From NCBI RefSeq assembly GCF_013394085.1, contig NZ_CP040910.1:124001-188000 (forward strand): 64,000 nt of DNA. The letters run 5' to 3'. A model generated the notes under the pieces. That model saw nothing but the letters and a program-made list of their open reading frames with translations, had not been told where the DNA came from and did not search any database. The stretch's first letter is position 1. The number at the start of each line of letters is the position of its first letter. The translations under genes and the position numbers were made by a program. This document shows positions 8,990 through 17,738 of the stretch, piece after piece. This DNA is from Limosilactobacillus fermentum. Lineage in GTDB: Bacteria > Bacillota > Bacilli > Lactobacillales > Lactobacillaceae.

Positions 8990-9628
8990 ATGGTCCTCTT
9001 GTTCTTGATGTTTTTGGTGGCCTTCTTGCGGCCGCTGGGTAACCCAATGACGACGACGGCAACCGCCGCTTACGTCCGTGGCTCGGTCGTCAACGGCTTC
9101 TTGCAGGGGTACAACACGATGGACGTCTTGGCCGGCTTGGCCTTTTGGGTGACGGTGGTAACCGCCGTGCGCCAAATGGGGCAAAAGCGTGCCGGCGCCG
9201 TTTCCAAGGTGGTTGCCAAATCCGGGTTCTTGGCGATGGCCGGCGTTGCCTTAATCTACTTGCTCTTAATCGTGGTCGGGGCGATGTCTTTGGGCCGCTT
9301 CAAGCTATCCGCTGACGGTGGGGTCGCCTTCACCCAACTGGTCAACTACTACGGGGGCGCCTTTGGCCAAGCGGTCTTAGCCGTCTTAATCACCGTCACC
9401 TGTTTGACGACGGCGGTTGGCTTAGTGGCCTCCTTTGCCCAGGACTTCCACAAGCACTTCCCGCAGCTTTCCTACCACGCCTGGCTGACCCTGACGACCT
9501 TGGCCTCCTTTGTGATCGCTAACTTCGGCCTCCAACAAATCATCGCCTGGTCAACGCCGATGCTGATGTTCTTGTACCCGCTGGCAATGGTCTTGATCCT
9601 TTTATCGGTCTTTTCGCCCTTCTTTAAT
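8990..9628 (+). pseudogene. brnQ: brnQ branched-chain amino-acid transporter, 5'-deleted, upstream part
   Basis: The 213-residue fragment matches the middle of LIVCS/BrnQ carriers (GFLQGYNTMDVLAGLAFW, TCLTTAVGLVASFAQDF, SNFGLQQI-type segment IANFGLQQIIAWSTPML). BrnQ is normally about 440-450 aa. The first ~190 codons are absent: the T-box terminator ends only about 30 bases before the first ATG, which already lies mid-protein. The reading then runs into an IS605 element after SPFFN. The remaining part resumes at 11633. Not expected to give a working Na+/H+-coupled Ile/Leu/Val importer. Confidence 0.85.
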
Positions 9629-9677
9629 TAATATTAGCCGGAAATCCCGTGACTTTAGTCATGGGATGGATAGGCCA

Positions 9678-10133
9678 CTATTGAGCCCCTTTATGGGGCT
9701 TTTTGTTTGTTTCTGTATATTTTTGGTCATTGATATATTTCTCGACAACTTCTTTGCTCATATTGCCCAATGTACTCATATAGTAACTCGGCGACCAAAG
9801 ATGACCGCCCCAATATTGGCTACATCGTATTTCTGGATGATTCTGTAAAAAAATATAGGCACTACGTCCTTTGAGCGCCTTAATGGCACTAGCCGGAGCT
9901 TTGCTTGGCGGAAAACTGATCAGCATATGAATGTGATCCGGCATGACTTCCATCTTTTCGATTACGATGTCATTGTCATCTGCAACTTGCTGCAAGATAG
10001 CTTTCATTTCGTTAGATAAGACCTCGGTTGTAAAAGTCTGATTGCGATACTTAGTTACCCAGATCAAATGATAATGGAAATTATAGATATAACGACGAGT
10101 ATAAATGGCATCTTTGATTTTTTCTTTAGTCAT
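9678..10133 (-). CDS. tnpA: IS200/IS605 transposase TnpA (Y1 HUH)
   Basis: 151 aa, full length for the family. HUH motif HIH at residues 67-69 in MPDHIHMLISFPPS, and the catalytic tyrosine in VVEKYINDQ (Y133). It cuts and rejoins single-stranded DNA at the hairpin ends of the element. ATG 10133 is preceded by AAAGGAGAGCATATT. A silent base difference separates it from the second copy. It is apparently intact. Confidence 0.93.
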   Translation of the reverse strand: MTKEKIKDAIYTRRYIYNFHYHLIWVTKYRNQTFTTEVLSNEMKAILQQVADDNDIVIEKMEVMPDHIHMLISFPPSKAPASAIKALKGRSAYIFLQNHPEIRCSQYWGGHLWSPSYYMSTLGNMSKEVVEKYINDQKYTETNKKPHKGAQ

Positions 10134-10206
10134 AATATGCTCTCCTTTGTTAATACATTGACATCATGATATAATGTTATCATGTCAATAAAGGAGGTGA
10201 AATCAA

Positions 10207-11457
10207 ATGAAGTCAATGGCAAAAATGAAATATCATTATGGCCTAAAAATGCGCTGCTATCCTAGTGACCAACAAAAGCAGTTGATTAAAATCAACAGTG
10301 ACGCTAGTCGCTTTATCTATAACGAAATGGTTGCGATCAATAAGGAACTGATGCAGCTTCGCAGAGTTAAGCTACCGATTGACATAGTTCAGGATCGTAT
10401 TAAGCAACTAACTATGCGCCAAAACGCTAAGCAAATGTCTAATCACTATCAATTCTTAGAAGATAAACGAATTGATAGTTTGACGAAAGCTAATGCCATT
10501 CAGAACTATCGAAAAGCTTGGAATGCTTTTCGGAAGGTTCACGCCACTGGCGTTCCCAAATTTCATCGAAAGAGTTATCACTGGCGGTATCAAACCAATT
10601 GTCAATACCCGGGGCAAAAAAATGCGTTGCTAACTAACGGTACAGTCTGTTTTCTAGATAATAGTCATGTCAAAGTACCTAAAATAGGACTGTTACGTGT
10701 TGCCGGTTCGCAAGCACGGCTTTTGAAAAGAATATGCGAGACTAGAATTGGTACCGTGACGTTGACTAAAGATTCAGCGGATCGCTTCTTTTTATCAATG
10801 CAGTTAGCTTCAGATGAATCTTTTGTTAAAGTGTCCAAAGCTACTCATGGACATGTTGGAATTGATCTTAATACTGATAACTTCTTAACCGACAGTGAAG
10901 GCAACATAGTTCCTAATCCACGATATTACCGCACTATTAAAGGCAAATTAGCCAAAGAACAGCGCATTTTATCTAGACGGCAACAACGTGCAAAAAAAGA
11001 ACATCGTTCTTTACGAGATAGTAAAAATTATCAAAAACAGCGCTTGTTAGTCGCTAAACTCCATGCCAAGGTAATGAACCAAAGGCATAATTTTCTCCAA
11101 CAAATTTCTACCGCATTAATCAAGAACCACGATTTAGTAGTAGCCGAGGAGTTGCGTAGCAAGAATTTGCTTAAAAATCATGCTTTGGCACTTAGTATTT
11201 CTGACGTTGGCTGGCGAACATTTCTTGGCATGTTGGCTTATAAAGCAAAGCTTTATGGGCGTCAATTTATCACAATCAACCCAAGAAATACTACCCAAAC
11301 ATGTCGCGATTGTGGCTTTGTAATGGGCACTAATGGGACGGACAAACTAACATTAGATGATAGAAACTGGACTTGTCCTAACTGTGGTATTCACCATATT
11401 CGTGACTGGAACGCAGCTAAAAACATTCTTGATAAGGGAATAGCTAAACTAGCCTAG
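10207..11457 (+). CDS. tnpB: RNA-guided nuclease TnpB (IS605 accessory protein)
   Basis: 416 aa, intact. RuvC-like catalytic residues are visible: D in GHVGIDLNTDNF, E in VVAEELRSKNL and D400 in IRDWNAAKNI. The four-cysteine zinc ribbon (C366/C369, C390/C393) lies between the last two. AAAGGAGGTGAAATCAA precedes ATG 10207. Known TnpB proteins use an RNA made from the right end of the element to cleave the empty donor site and favour retention. The base composition is more AT-rich than the surrounding genes. The second copy at 30119 is broken. Confidence 0.93.
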   Translation: MKSMAKMKYHYGLKMRCYPSDQQKQLIKINSDASRFIYNEMVAINKELMQLRRVKLPIDIVQDRIKQLTMRQNAKQMSNHYQFLEDKRIDSLTKANAIQNYRKAWNAFRKVHATGVPKFHRKSYHWRYQTNCQYPGQKNALLTNGTVCFLDNSHVKVPKIGLLRVAGSQARLLKRICETRIGTVTLTKDSADRFFLSMQLASDESFVKVSKATHGHVGIDLNTDNFLTDSEGNIVPNPRYYRTIKGKLAKEQRILSRRQQRAKKEHRSLRDSKNYQKQRLLVAKLHAKVMNQRHNFLQQISTALIKNHDLVVAEELRSKNLLKNHALALSISDVGWRTFLGMLAYKAKLYGRQFITINPRNTTQTCRDCGFVMGTNGTDKLTLDDRNWTCPNCGIHHIRDWNAAKNILDKGIAKLA

Positions 11458-11632
11458 CTTATCTGTCCCTATGGCAACCTGGGGACATAAAAGGCGTTGG
11501 TAATTAGACGACCGCTGTTTGATTACAATTTCAGTTGGTCAAATAAGTTGTCCCTATCTACGCAAATTGTGGTTCGAAATCCGTGATGATATTCGGCTCA
11601 CAAGCCACTGACTTTAGTCAGTGGTGGTTGAC
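11458..11632 (+). ncRNA. Putative omega (reRNA) scaffold of TnpB, copy 1
   Basis: The 175-base segment from the tnpB stop to the right end is conserved with copy 2 and can form several hairpins (for example TGTCCCTATGG...CCTGGGGACA and the terminal CCACTGAC/GTCAGTGG). In characterised IS605 systems this region forms the TnpB guide-RNA scaffold, and the guide is the flanking DNA just outside the right end. Here that is CCGCGATGGGGTCGTC from brnQ. Assignment is by position and family knowledge. Confidence 0.5.
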
Positions 11633-11885
11633 CCGCGATGGGGTCGTCTACGCCTTCGTGGTGGTAATGACGATCGTGCCAGCCCTGGGGGACATGGTGG
11701 TCGCCTTCCCGAGCGTGGTTTCAGCCTCCGCCTTTGGGAAACTGGTCGCCACCTGGCGCGACCTGTTGCCGCTGTCCGGCCTAGGGCTCTCCTGGGTCGT
11801 ACCCGCACTGGTCGGCTTAGTGCTCGGTCTAGGTGTTCACGCCTGGCGGGTTCGCCAAGCCGCTACCTCTGAGGTGGTTGACTAG
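11633..11885 (+). pseudogene. brnQ: brnQ, 3' remnant downstream of the IS605 element
   Basis: The frame reads RDGVVYAFVVVMTIVPALGDMV and continues to WVVPALVGLVLGLGVHAWRVRQ, matching the C-terminal two or three membrane segments of BrnQ. It joins in sense to the upstream fragment that stops at 9628. No start codon or ribosome-binding site of its own is apparent. Confidence 0.8.
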
Positions 11886-11902
11886 CCAATGCCCTTTCCG
11901 AA

Positions 11903-11931
11903 TTGGCGCAAGCGTTTTCAGAGAGTATAAT
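11903..11931 (+). promoter_or_regulatory. Promoter of the aldo/keto reductase gene
   Basis: TTGGCG at 11903-11908 and TATAAT at 11926-11931 with 17 bases between. Confidence 0.65.
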
Positions 11932-11972
11932 GAACTTTGAATTAACGCGAGATTGGAAAGGTGGCGTCACAG

Positions 11973-12917
11973 ATGCAAGCAGAAGTTGAGTTTGGGCACT
12001 CCGGGGTGGTCGCAACGCCCCTCGGTTTAGGGGCTAACGCCGTGGGCGGGTACAACCTCTTTCCCCAGTTGAATGATGAGCAAGGCCTTAGCGTGGCCCG
12101 GGCCGCCCTGGATCACGGGATCCACTTGATCGACACGGCTTACGTCTACGGGCTGGGCCACTCCGAAACCCTAATTGGCGAGGCGATTCAAGACTACGAC
12201 CGTTACTCCTTTGCCCTCGCTAGTAAGGGTGCCCACGATTATTCGACCGGCGACCGGGTCATCAACAACCACCCGGACTTTTTGACCCAGCAGGTCGAAA
12301 AAAGCCTCCAGCGCCTGGGCACCGACTACTTAGACATCTTTTATATCCACTACCCCGACCAAGACACCCCCAAGGCCGAGGCGGTCGGTGCTTTGCAGCG
12401 GCTCAAAGAAGCGGGGAAGATTCGGGCGATTGGCCTGTCGAACTTCTCCTTGGCGCAGGTCAAAGAGGCCAACGCCGATGGTTACGTCGACGTGGTGGAA
12501 GACGAGTTTTCCCTCCTCCACCAGCAAAACGCCCGCGACCTAATGCCCTACTTAAAGGAGCAGGGGATCTCCTTTGTCCCTTACTTCCCGCTAGCTTCGG
12601 GCCTGTTGACCGGTAAGTACAACCAGGCGACCAGCTTCCCGGCCGATGACATCCGCAGCACGATGGCCGATTTTAGGGAGCCCCGCTTTGGGAAAATCCG
12701 CGGCGCCCTAGCGGTGGTCCGGACAATTGCCGCTAGCCACGGGGCCACGGTCAGTCAGGTCGTCTTGGCCTGGTATATGCAAAACCCACTCATCACCGCC
12801 GTCATTCCCGGCGCCAAGCAACCGGACCAGGTCGTCCAAAACGCCGCGGCGCTCCAACTGGAACTGACGTCCAGCGAATACCAAATCATCGAAGAGGCCT
12901 TTGCGGGCTTTAAATAA
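11973..12917 (+). CDS. Aldo/keto reductase
   Basis: 314 aa, (beta/alpha)8 NADPH-dependent oxidoreductase. The catalytic tetrad is visible: D and Y in IDTAYVYGLGHSE, K in FALASKG, H in DIFYIHYPDQD. NADPH-binding residues near the C terminus lie in VIPGAKQPDQVVQNA. Start ATG 11973 is chosen because GGAAAGG sits 11 bases upstream; a GTG at 11961 would overlap that site. It stands alone between the brnQ remnant and a bidirectional terminator. It probably reduces aldehydes or sugars; the substrate is not evident. Confidence 0.88.
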   Translation: MQAEVEFGHSGVVATPLGLGANAVGGYNLFPQLNDEQGLSVARAALDHGIHLIDTAYVYGLGHSETLIGEAIQDYDRYSFALASKGAHDYSTGDRVINNHPDFLTQQVEKSLQRLGTDYLDIFYIHYPDQDTPKAEAVGALQRLKEAGKIRAIGLSNFSLAQVKEANADGYVDVVEDEFSLLHQQNARDLMPYLKEQGISFVPYFPLASGLLTGKYNQATSFPADDIRSTMADFREPRFGKIRGALAVVRTIAASHGATVSQVVLAWYMQNPLITAVIPGAKQPDQVVQNAAALQLELTSSEYQIIEEAFAGFK

Positions 12918-12922
12918 CTAAA

Positions 12923-12963
12923 AAAACGGGACCCAACCGCATGTTGCGGTAGGTCCCGTTTTA
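12923..12963. terminator. Bidirectional terminator between the reductase and dlt operon
   Basis: AAAACGGGACC / GGTCCCGTTTT with an inner ACCGCA/TGCGGT stem; A-run on one side and T-run on the other, so it serves both converging genes. Confidence 0.85.
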
Positions 12964-12971
12964 TGATGCTC

Positions 12972-13036
12972 GACGATAGAAGTAAGTGGGCAAGGCTGAC
13001 TTAGCCCACGGCTTGCTTGATAGGTTGGTCATCCCC
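12972..13036. repeat. Dispersed intergenic repeat, short copy 3
   Basis: Contains GAAGTAAGTGGGCAAGG, ACTTAGCCCACGGCTTGC and TGATAGGTTGGTC, which match the outer arms of the longer copies. The centre is missing. Confidence 0.55.
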
Positions 13037-13040
13037 CACT

Positions 13041-14333
13041 TTACTTCAAGTAATTCTGTTCAAAGTTATCGAGGTTGGTGGTGCTTGGCTTCAAGTTGGC
13101 CCACTTAGTTGATAAGAAGGCGTCGTTTAACTTGTAGTTGGGCGCCGGTTGCTTATTTTCGATGAAGGCCGAAACCTGGTGGTCAAACTTGACCCAGCCG
13201 GCCCAGCCGAGGTGGATCGTATCCTGCATGAAGCCCTTCTTGGCCCCGTCCTTGGAGTAATCCAGGATGTTGTTAAAGCCTTGCGATTGCAACTGGAACT
13301 TGATCTTTTTGACCGTTTGTTCGTACATCTTCATTGACATACCGGTGTACTTTTCCCACTTAGTGTTAACCGGGGTGATCATGAAAATCACGTCGGTGTT
13401 GTTCTTTTGGAACTGCTTTAAGACCACTTCTAGGTCGTTATATTCCGGTGATTGCAGGTAGGTAAAGTTCTTTTGGGCCCCCTTTAAGTTCTTGACGCTC
13501 TTCTTTAGGCGCTTGGAGTAAAAGGGGTTTAGGATCCCAAACTGGTTGTTGGTCGATTGTTCGGCGTGCATTTGCTTGGCCATCGTCATCAACTTTTGGT
13601 AGTTGTACTGGCGTGGCAACTGGGTGATTTGCGGGGCAATCTTATTGCCGTAGTTGTTGTTCAAGAAGAAGCCCGAGAAGAGCTGGTCTTCGTGAGACAA
13701 GAAGGTCAAGCGGACCTTGAGGTTAGCCCGGTCGGCGGCGGATAAGGCTTCTCCGGAGGCAATCTTGTAAGCCAGGCTGGAGACGAAGCCCTGGTCGTTT
13801 AAGAGGATCACTAAGCGGCTGGCCGTGTAGCGATCGTAAGGGGACTTAGGGTTCGCCTGTTCAAGCCACATGTAATCGGCGAAGTTGCCGTTGTAATACT
13901 TAAAGGCCTGGGGGGAGACCCCTTGCTTCACGAACCACTGCGGCGAGATGATGTAAACGGCCTTGCGGTTCTTGAGCTGCTTGTTCATCATTGCCATGTT
14001 AAAGAGTTGGGGCAATGATTGCGTTCCCCGGGAACCAAACAAAAACGGCTTGTAGTCGTGATAACGAGCGGCCATTACCGACGGGTGGAAGAGGTCCATC
14101 CGGGCGAGTTCACTGGAACCAAAGAAGGGCACGTAATTAGCCTTCTTGTCACTTAGGGCCGCCACCTTGAGGTTACGGTTTTTAAAGACCGTGGCGGATA
14201 AGGAATCGGCGGCCTTTTGTTCGATTGCTGGGGTGTTATTAAACTTCCAGGGGAGCAAAAAGACCACCATCACCATTAGGATGGCCACGATCAGCGGGCC
14301 AAAGATTGACCACAGCTTTTTACGGTTGCTCAT
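13041..14333 (-). CDS. dltD: D-alanyl transfer protein DltD
   Basis: 430 aa. One N-terminal membrane helix (about 8-30, IFGPLIVAILMVMVVFLLPW), then an extracellular SGNH-like domain: GSSELARMD near residue 73 (nucleophile serine) and DTIHLGWAGWVKFD near residue 370 (Asp/His pair). DltD completes transfer of D-alanine onto teichoic acids outside the membrane. It is the last gene of dltXABCD, 12 bases after dltC. Length and position are normal. Confidence 0.93.
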   Translation of the reverse strand: MSNRKKLWSIFGPLIVAILMVMVVFLLPWKFNNTPAIEQKAADSLSATVFKNRNLKVAALSDKKANYVPFFGSSELARMDLFHPSVMAARYHDYKPFLFGSRGTQSLPQLFNMAMMNKQLKNRKAVYIISPQWFVKQGVSPQAFKYYNGNFADYMWLEQANPKSPYDRYTASRLVILLNDQGFVSSLAYKIASGEALSAADRANLKVRLTFLSHEDQLFSGFFLNNNYGNKIAPQITQLPRQYNYQKLMTMAKQMHAEQSTNNQFGILNPFYSKRLKKSVKNLKGAQKNFTYLQSPEYNDLEVVLKQFQKNNTDVIFMITPVNTKWEKYTGMSMKMYEQTVKKIKFQLQSQGFNNILDYSKDGAKKGFMQDTIHLGWAGWVKFDHQVSAFIENKQPAPNYKLNDAFLSTKWANLKPSTTNLDNFEQNYLK

Positions 14334-14345
14334 TAGTCAGCTACC

Positions 14346-14582
14346 TTATGCTTGTAATTCCTTGACCCGGTCGGCGATCTTGTTGACCGTGTTCCATTCG
14401 TCACGGTCAAATTCGGACACCGGAACGGTGATGTCGTATTCGTCTTGCAAGGAGAAGAGGAATTGAACGGTGGCCATGGAGTCGATCAAACCGGAGTCAA
14501 AGAGGTTTTCGTCGGCATCGGCGAAGTCAGCGGCGTCACGGCCAGTTGCTTGGGCTAAGAGTTCTTGAATCTTTTCAATCAT
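14346..14582 (-). CDS. dltC: D-alanyl carrier protein DltC
   Basis: 78 aa acyl-carrier-like protein. The phosphopantetheine serine lies in FDSGLIDSMATVQFL. DltA loads D-alanine onto it and DltB/DltD receive it. Start ATG 14582 (MIEKIQELL) has GGAGG correctly spaced; an in-frame ATG 15 bases upstream overlaps that site and is rejected. Confidence 0.94.
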   Translation of the reverse strand: MIEKIQELLAQATGRDAADFADADENLFDSGLIDSMATVQFLFSLQDEYDITVPVSEFDRDEWNTVNKIADRVKELQA

Positions 14583-14611
14583 GGTAAATACCTCCAAATG
14601 TTAAGTCGCGG

Positions 14612-15838
14612 CTACATCCCGAACGGGTGGAACCAGAGTTTGTCTAAGAAACCACAGAAGATCAACAGTGTGAAAACAACAAAGTTAAAGGTGATAAAGG
14701 TCGCAACGCCCTTAGTAAAGGCGTTGGTCTTGATCTTGAAGTGCTTGCGCTTGTACCGCAGCCACCAGTCGTTGACGACCAGGGCCAACCCGTGCAAGAA
14801 CCCGTAGAGGATGTAATACCAGGTGACCCCGTGCCAGAACCCCATGATCATCATGTTGAGCATGTAGGCTGTCGACGAGAGGACGTTACGGTTTTTAAAC
14901 CAGCGTTTCTTGGTGGCCAAGAAAACGAAGCGCATGAAAATGTAATCACGGAACCAAAACGACAGGGTCATGTGCCAACGGTTCCAGAATTCCTTGATGT
15001 TGGGCGATTTGAACGGCTGGTTAAAGTTCATCGGCGTTTCGACCCCCATCAAATAGGAGATCCCGACGGCAAACAGCGAGTAACCGGCGAAGTCAAAGAA
15101 GAGGTTCCCGGTGTACATGTAGGCGACCCCGACCGTCCACCAGGAGAGGTGGGGAGCGTGTTGCATCGCCATCCGTTCAAAGAAGGGCTGCCACTGTTCG
15201 GCAAAGAAGTAGTCGATGACGAACTTGTATAAGAACCCGATGAACAGGTACTTAACGGCCTTGCCCAGCATTTCGAGGTACTTTTCGCGGCTCGGCACCT
15301 TCTTGTAATCCTTGGCAAAGCGCCGGTAGCGGTCGATCGGTCCCGAGGTCAGGGTTGGCATGAAGAGCATGAAGCGGATGAATTCCCACCACTTGAGCTC
15401 CTTAACCACCCCGTCACGGGTTTCAATGATCGTACCGGCCGCCCGGAAGGTTAGGTAAGAAATCCCTAGGAAACCGAGCAGGGAGTTATGACCAACGAAG
15501 GCCGGGGTGAACTTGACGATCACGATCGGCAATAACGACAGGGCGACGGTCACGTAAAAGACCAGGCTGCTGTTTTTTTGCTGGCGGTAGTGGAAGTACC
15601 AGATCACCAAGATGGTCTGGTAAATCAGGTAACCAATTAGGGAAAGGCCCTGCTTATAACTGGTCCCGTCAAACATCAAGAAGATGAAGATAAAGGAGAT
15701 CAGGGCTTCGTACCAGGAGAAACGCTTGCCGAAGTAAAGTCCGATCGACAGGGGCAGGATCGCCACGATCAGGTAGATGAAGTAAAGCGGCGTTCCGTAC
15801 GCGGTGTAATTAGGAAGGGTTTGAATCCAGGTTAACAT
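14612..15838 (-). CDS. dltB: D-alanyl-lipoteichoic acid acyltransferase DltB (MBOAT)
   Basis: 408 aa polytopic membrane protein of the MBOAT family, with the invariant histidine in MGFWHGVTWYY and the conserved segment EFWNRWHMTLSFWFRDYIF. It passes D-alanine from DltC across the membrane. Its ATG overlaps the dltA stop by one base (TAATG). Confidence 0.94.
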   Translation of the reverse strand: MLTWIQTLPNYTAYGTPLYFIYLIVAILPLSIGLYFGKRFSWYEALISFIFIFLMFDGTSYKQGLSLIGYLIYQTILVIWYFHYRQQKNSSLVFYVTVALSLLPIVIVKFTPAFVGHNSLLGFLGISYLTFRAAGTIIETRDGVVKELKWWEFIRFMLFMPTLTSGPIDRYRRFAKDYKKVPSREKYLEMLGKAVKYLFIGFLYKFVIDYFFAEQWQPFFERMAMQHAPHLSWWTVGVAYMYTGNLFFDFAGYSLFAVGISYLMGVETPMNFNQPFKSPNIKEFWNRWHMTLSFWFRDYIFMRFVFLATKKRWFKNRNVLSSTAYMLNMMIMGFWHGVTWYYILYGFLHGLALVVNDWWLRYKRKHFKIKTNAFTKGVATFITFNFVVFTLLIFCGFLDKLWFHPFGM

Positions 15839-17367
15839 TACTCGTTAGCCTCCGCGATCATTTGCTTAACCGCAATCTTACCGTTGGCCGAGGTCGGGAA
15901 GGAATCCACGTAGACGAACTGGGTCGGCATCATGTAGTCCATGATCTGATCCTTTAAGTCGGCCCGGATCGCCTTGGTCAGCGCCTTGTCGTCTGCAAAG
16001 TCGTTATCCTTGGCGATGATGTAGGCGATCAGGTGGGAAACCTTGCCGTCCTTAGCGTACTTTGGTACGGCGACGGCTTGCTTAACGTACTGGCTAAGCT
16101 CAAGGCTGGAGCGAACCTCGTCTAGTTCGATCCGGAAACCGTGGAGCTTGATTTGGAAGTCCATCCGCCCGATGATGTGGCGCATCCCGTCTTCATCGAT
16201 GTAGCCGGCGTCCCCAGTCCGGTAAGCTTGGACCCCGTTGAGCTTGAAGAAGTTAGCCGCTGTTTTTTCCGGGTTGTTCATGTAGCCGGGGGCTACCGAC
16301 TCGCCGGCGATGATGATTTCACCGTGAACGTTTGGCTCGGTCACTTCCTTGCCATCGTCCCAGATGGAAGTGGTGACGTTGGGCTTGTCGTAGCCGATCG
16401 GCAGGCGCTTGGCCGTAGCAACCATTTCCTTGGTGATTTCCACGCTGGTAATGGCGACGGCCGCTTCGGTTGGCCCGTAAGTGTTAAAGATATGGGCGTC
16501 CGGGAAGTTTGTAAACAAGCGCTTGGCCGTCGAAACGGTCAGTTCTTCCCCGCAGAAGAGGAAGTACTTGAGTTCCGGCATCTTCTCTTGGTTGAAGTCC
16601 GGGGACAACAAGAGCATGTCGACAAAGGACGGGGTCGAAACGTAAACCGAAACGCCTAACTTTGGCACGACCGTAAAGAGTTGGCCAAAGTTTTGGACCA
16701 CCGTCCGTGGCAGGGCCTTGATCGTTGACCCGGTCAACAGCGCTGGTAGCCAGTACATGTTCGACAGGTCAAAGGAAAACGGCGGCTGGCCGAGGAAGGT
16801 TTGGTTGTGGGGGAGGTTGAAGGCGTCAGACACCATCCAACTGGCAAAGGAGCAGATGTTGGTGTGGGTGATTTCAACCCCCTTGGGTGACCCGGTCGTC
16901 CCGGACGTGAAGAGGATGTAAAACAGGTCGTCGCCGTCAACGAAGTGATCCAGTTGGTAGTCGACTTCTTGGTGGAGCAGGTCGACTAACTGGTCGTGGT
17001 TGACCACGGTGCCAGCAAAGTCAAGTTCGTCAGCCGGGAAGTCATCGACGGCCAGCACCATTTGCGGTGCGGCGGTCGTTAAGATGGACTTGACCCGCGG
17101 CAGGGCCGAATCGGTTTCCACCGGGATGTAGGCGTGACCGGCCTTTAAGCAACCGATGAAGGAAGCCATCATTTCAAACTGGTGGTCACCGTAAATCAAA
17201 ATTGGGCTGTTAGCGGGTAAGTTTTGTTGGTCTAACCACGCCGCTAGCGCATTAGAGTAGTGGTAAAGATCGCCGTAGGAGTGGATAGTCCCCAGCTCAT
17301 CGAAGGCGGGGAAGTCCGGTTGCGCTTGGGCGATCCGGTCAATTTCTTGAATAATGTTTTGTACCAA
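15838..17367 (-). CDS. dltA: D-alanine--D-alanyl carrier protein ligase DltA
   Basis: 509 aa adenylating enzyme. P-loop-like core ILFTSGTTGSPKGVEITH near residue 150, FNTYGPTEAAVA near 290, YRTGDAGYIDEDG near 380 and the late catalytic lysine in SANGKIAVKQM. It activates D-alanine with ATP and loads DltC. The start is TTG (17367) behind AAAGGAG; no ATG is as well placed. It is 14 bases after dltX. Confidence 0.94.
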   Translation of the reverse strand: MVQNIIQEIDRIAQAQPDFPAFDELGTIHSYGDLYHYSNALAAWLDQQNLPANSPILIYGDHQFEMMASFIGCLKAGHAYIPVETDSALPRVKSILTTAAPQMVLAVDDFPADELDFAGTVVNHDQLVDLLHQEVDYQLDHFVDGDDLFYILFTSGTTGSPKGVEITHTNICSFASWMVSDAFNLPHNQTFLGQPPFSFDLSNMYWLPALLTGSTIKALPRTVVQNFGQLFTVVPKLGVSVYVSTPSFVDMLLLSPDFNQEKMPELKYFLFCGEELTVSTAKRLFTNFPDAHIFNTYGPTEAAVAITSVEITKEMVATAKRLPIGYDKPNVTTSIWDDGKEVTEPNVHGEIIIAGESVAPGYMNNPEKTAANFFKLNGVQAYRTGDAGYIDEDGMRHIIGRMDFQIKLHGFRIELDEVRSSLELSQYVKQAVAVPKYAKDGKVSHLIAYIIAKDNDFADDKALTKAIRADLKDQIMDYMMPTQFVYVDSFPTSANGKIAVKQMIAEANE

Positions 17368-17381
17368 TGTAATTACTCCTT

Positions 17382-17513
17382 TTAGAACTCATTGTAGATA
17401 AACGGAGCTTGTCCGGCCCCAAAGTAGCCGTACATGTAGATCAGCACCATCAAGACAGCAAAATAAAAAAGCGTTCGCAAACAAAACGCCACCGCAGGAT
17501 GATCCTTCAGCAT
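17382..17513 (-). CDS. dltX: Small membrane protein DltX
   Basis: 43 aa: MLKDHPAVAF..., one hydrophobic helix (about 14-28), ending in GYFGAGQAPFIYNEF, the conserved C-terminal motif of DltX. The start ATG 17513 has AGGAGC ten bases upstream. It is the first gene of dltXABCD. DltX is a small partner in the D-alanylation machinery whose C-terminal motif is important in other species. Confidence 0.88.
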   Translation of the reverse strand: MLKDHPAVAFCLRTLFYFAVLMVLIYMYGYFGAGQAPFIYNEF

Positions 17514-17738
17514 GGTCAGCGGTGCTCCTTTCTGGGTATTGTTCTGGGTTAACCAAGGCTTAATTTTACTCTTTTTTTGAATAAAAAATACTTAAATTGT
17601 GGTTAAAATATAAACTTGACTCAATTTTAGAGTGATGAGTAAAGATTGTAAACTAAGACCAAGCTACCAAGCGTTGACCAGCCCCGGAAGGAAGTTTAAA
17701 ATAATTAAACAAACACATGTTCAGAGGAGGGGGAACGG

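Larger units (their letters stand above)
9629..11632. mobile_element. IS200/IS605-family element, copy 1 (tnpA + tnpB)
   Basis: A 2.0-kb element is shared almost identically with 29541-31541, which defines its ends within a few bases. It has subterminal hairpins typical of TnpA recognition: CCCGTGACTTTAGTCATGGG at the left (9647-9666) and CCACTGACTTTAGTCAGTGG at the right (11605-11624). tnpA is divergent from tnpB. There is no target duplication, as expected for this family. It interrupts brnQ. The shared left flank is TTTAATTAATATTAG, so the target or TAM is within TTTAAT. Confidence 0.9.
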
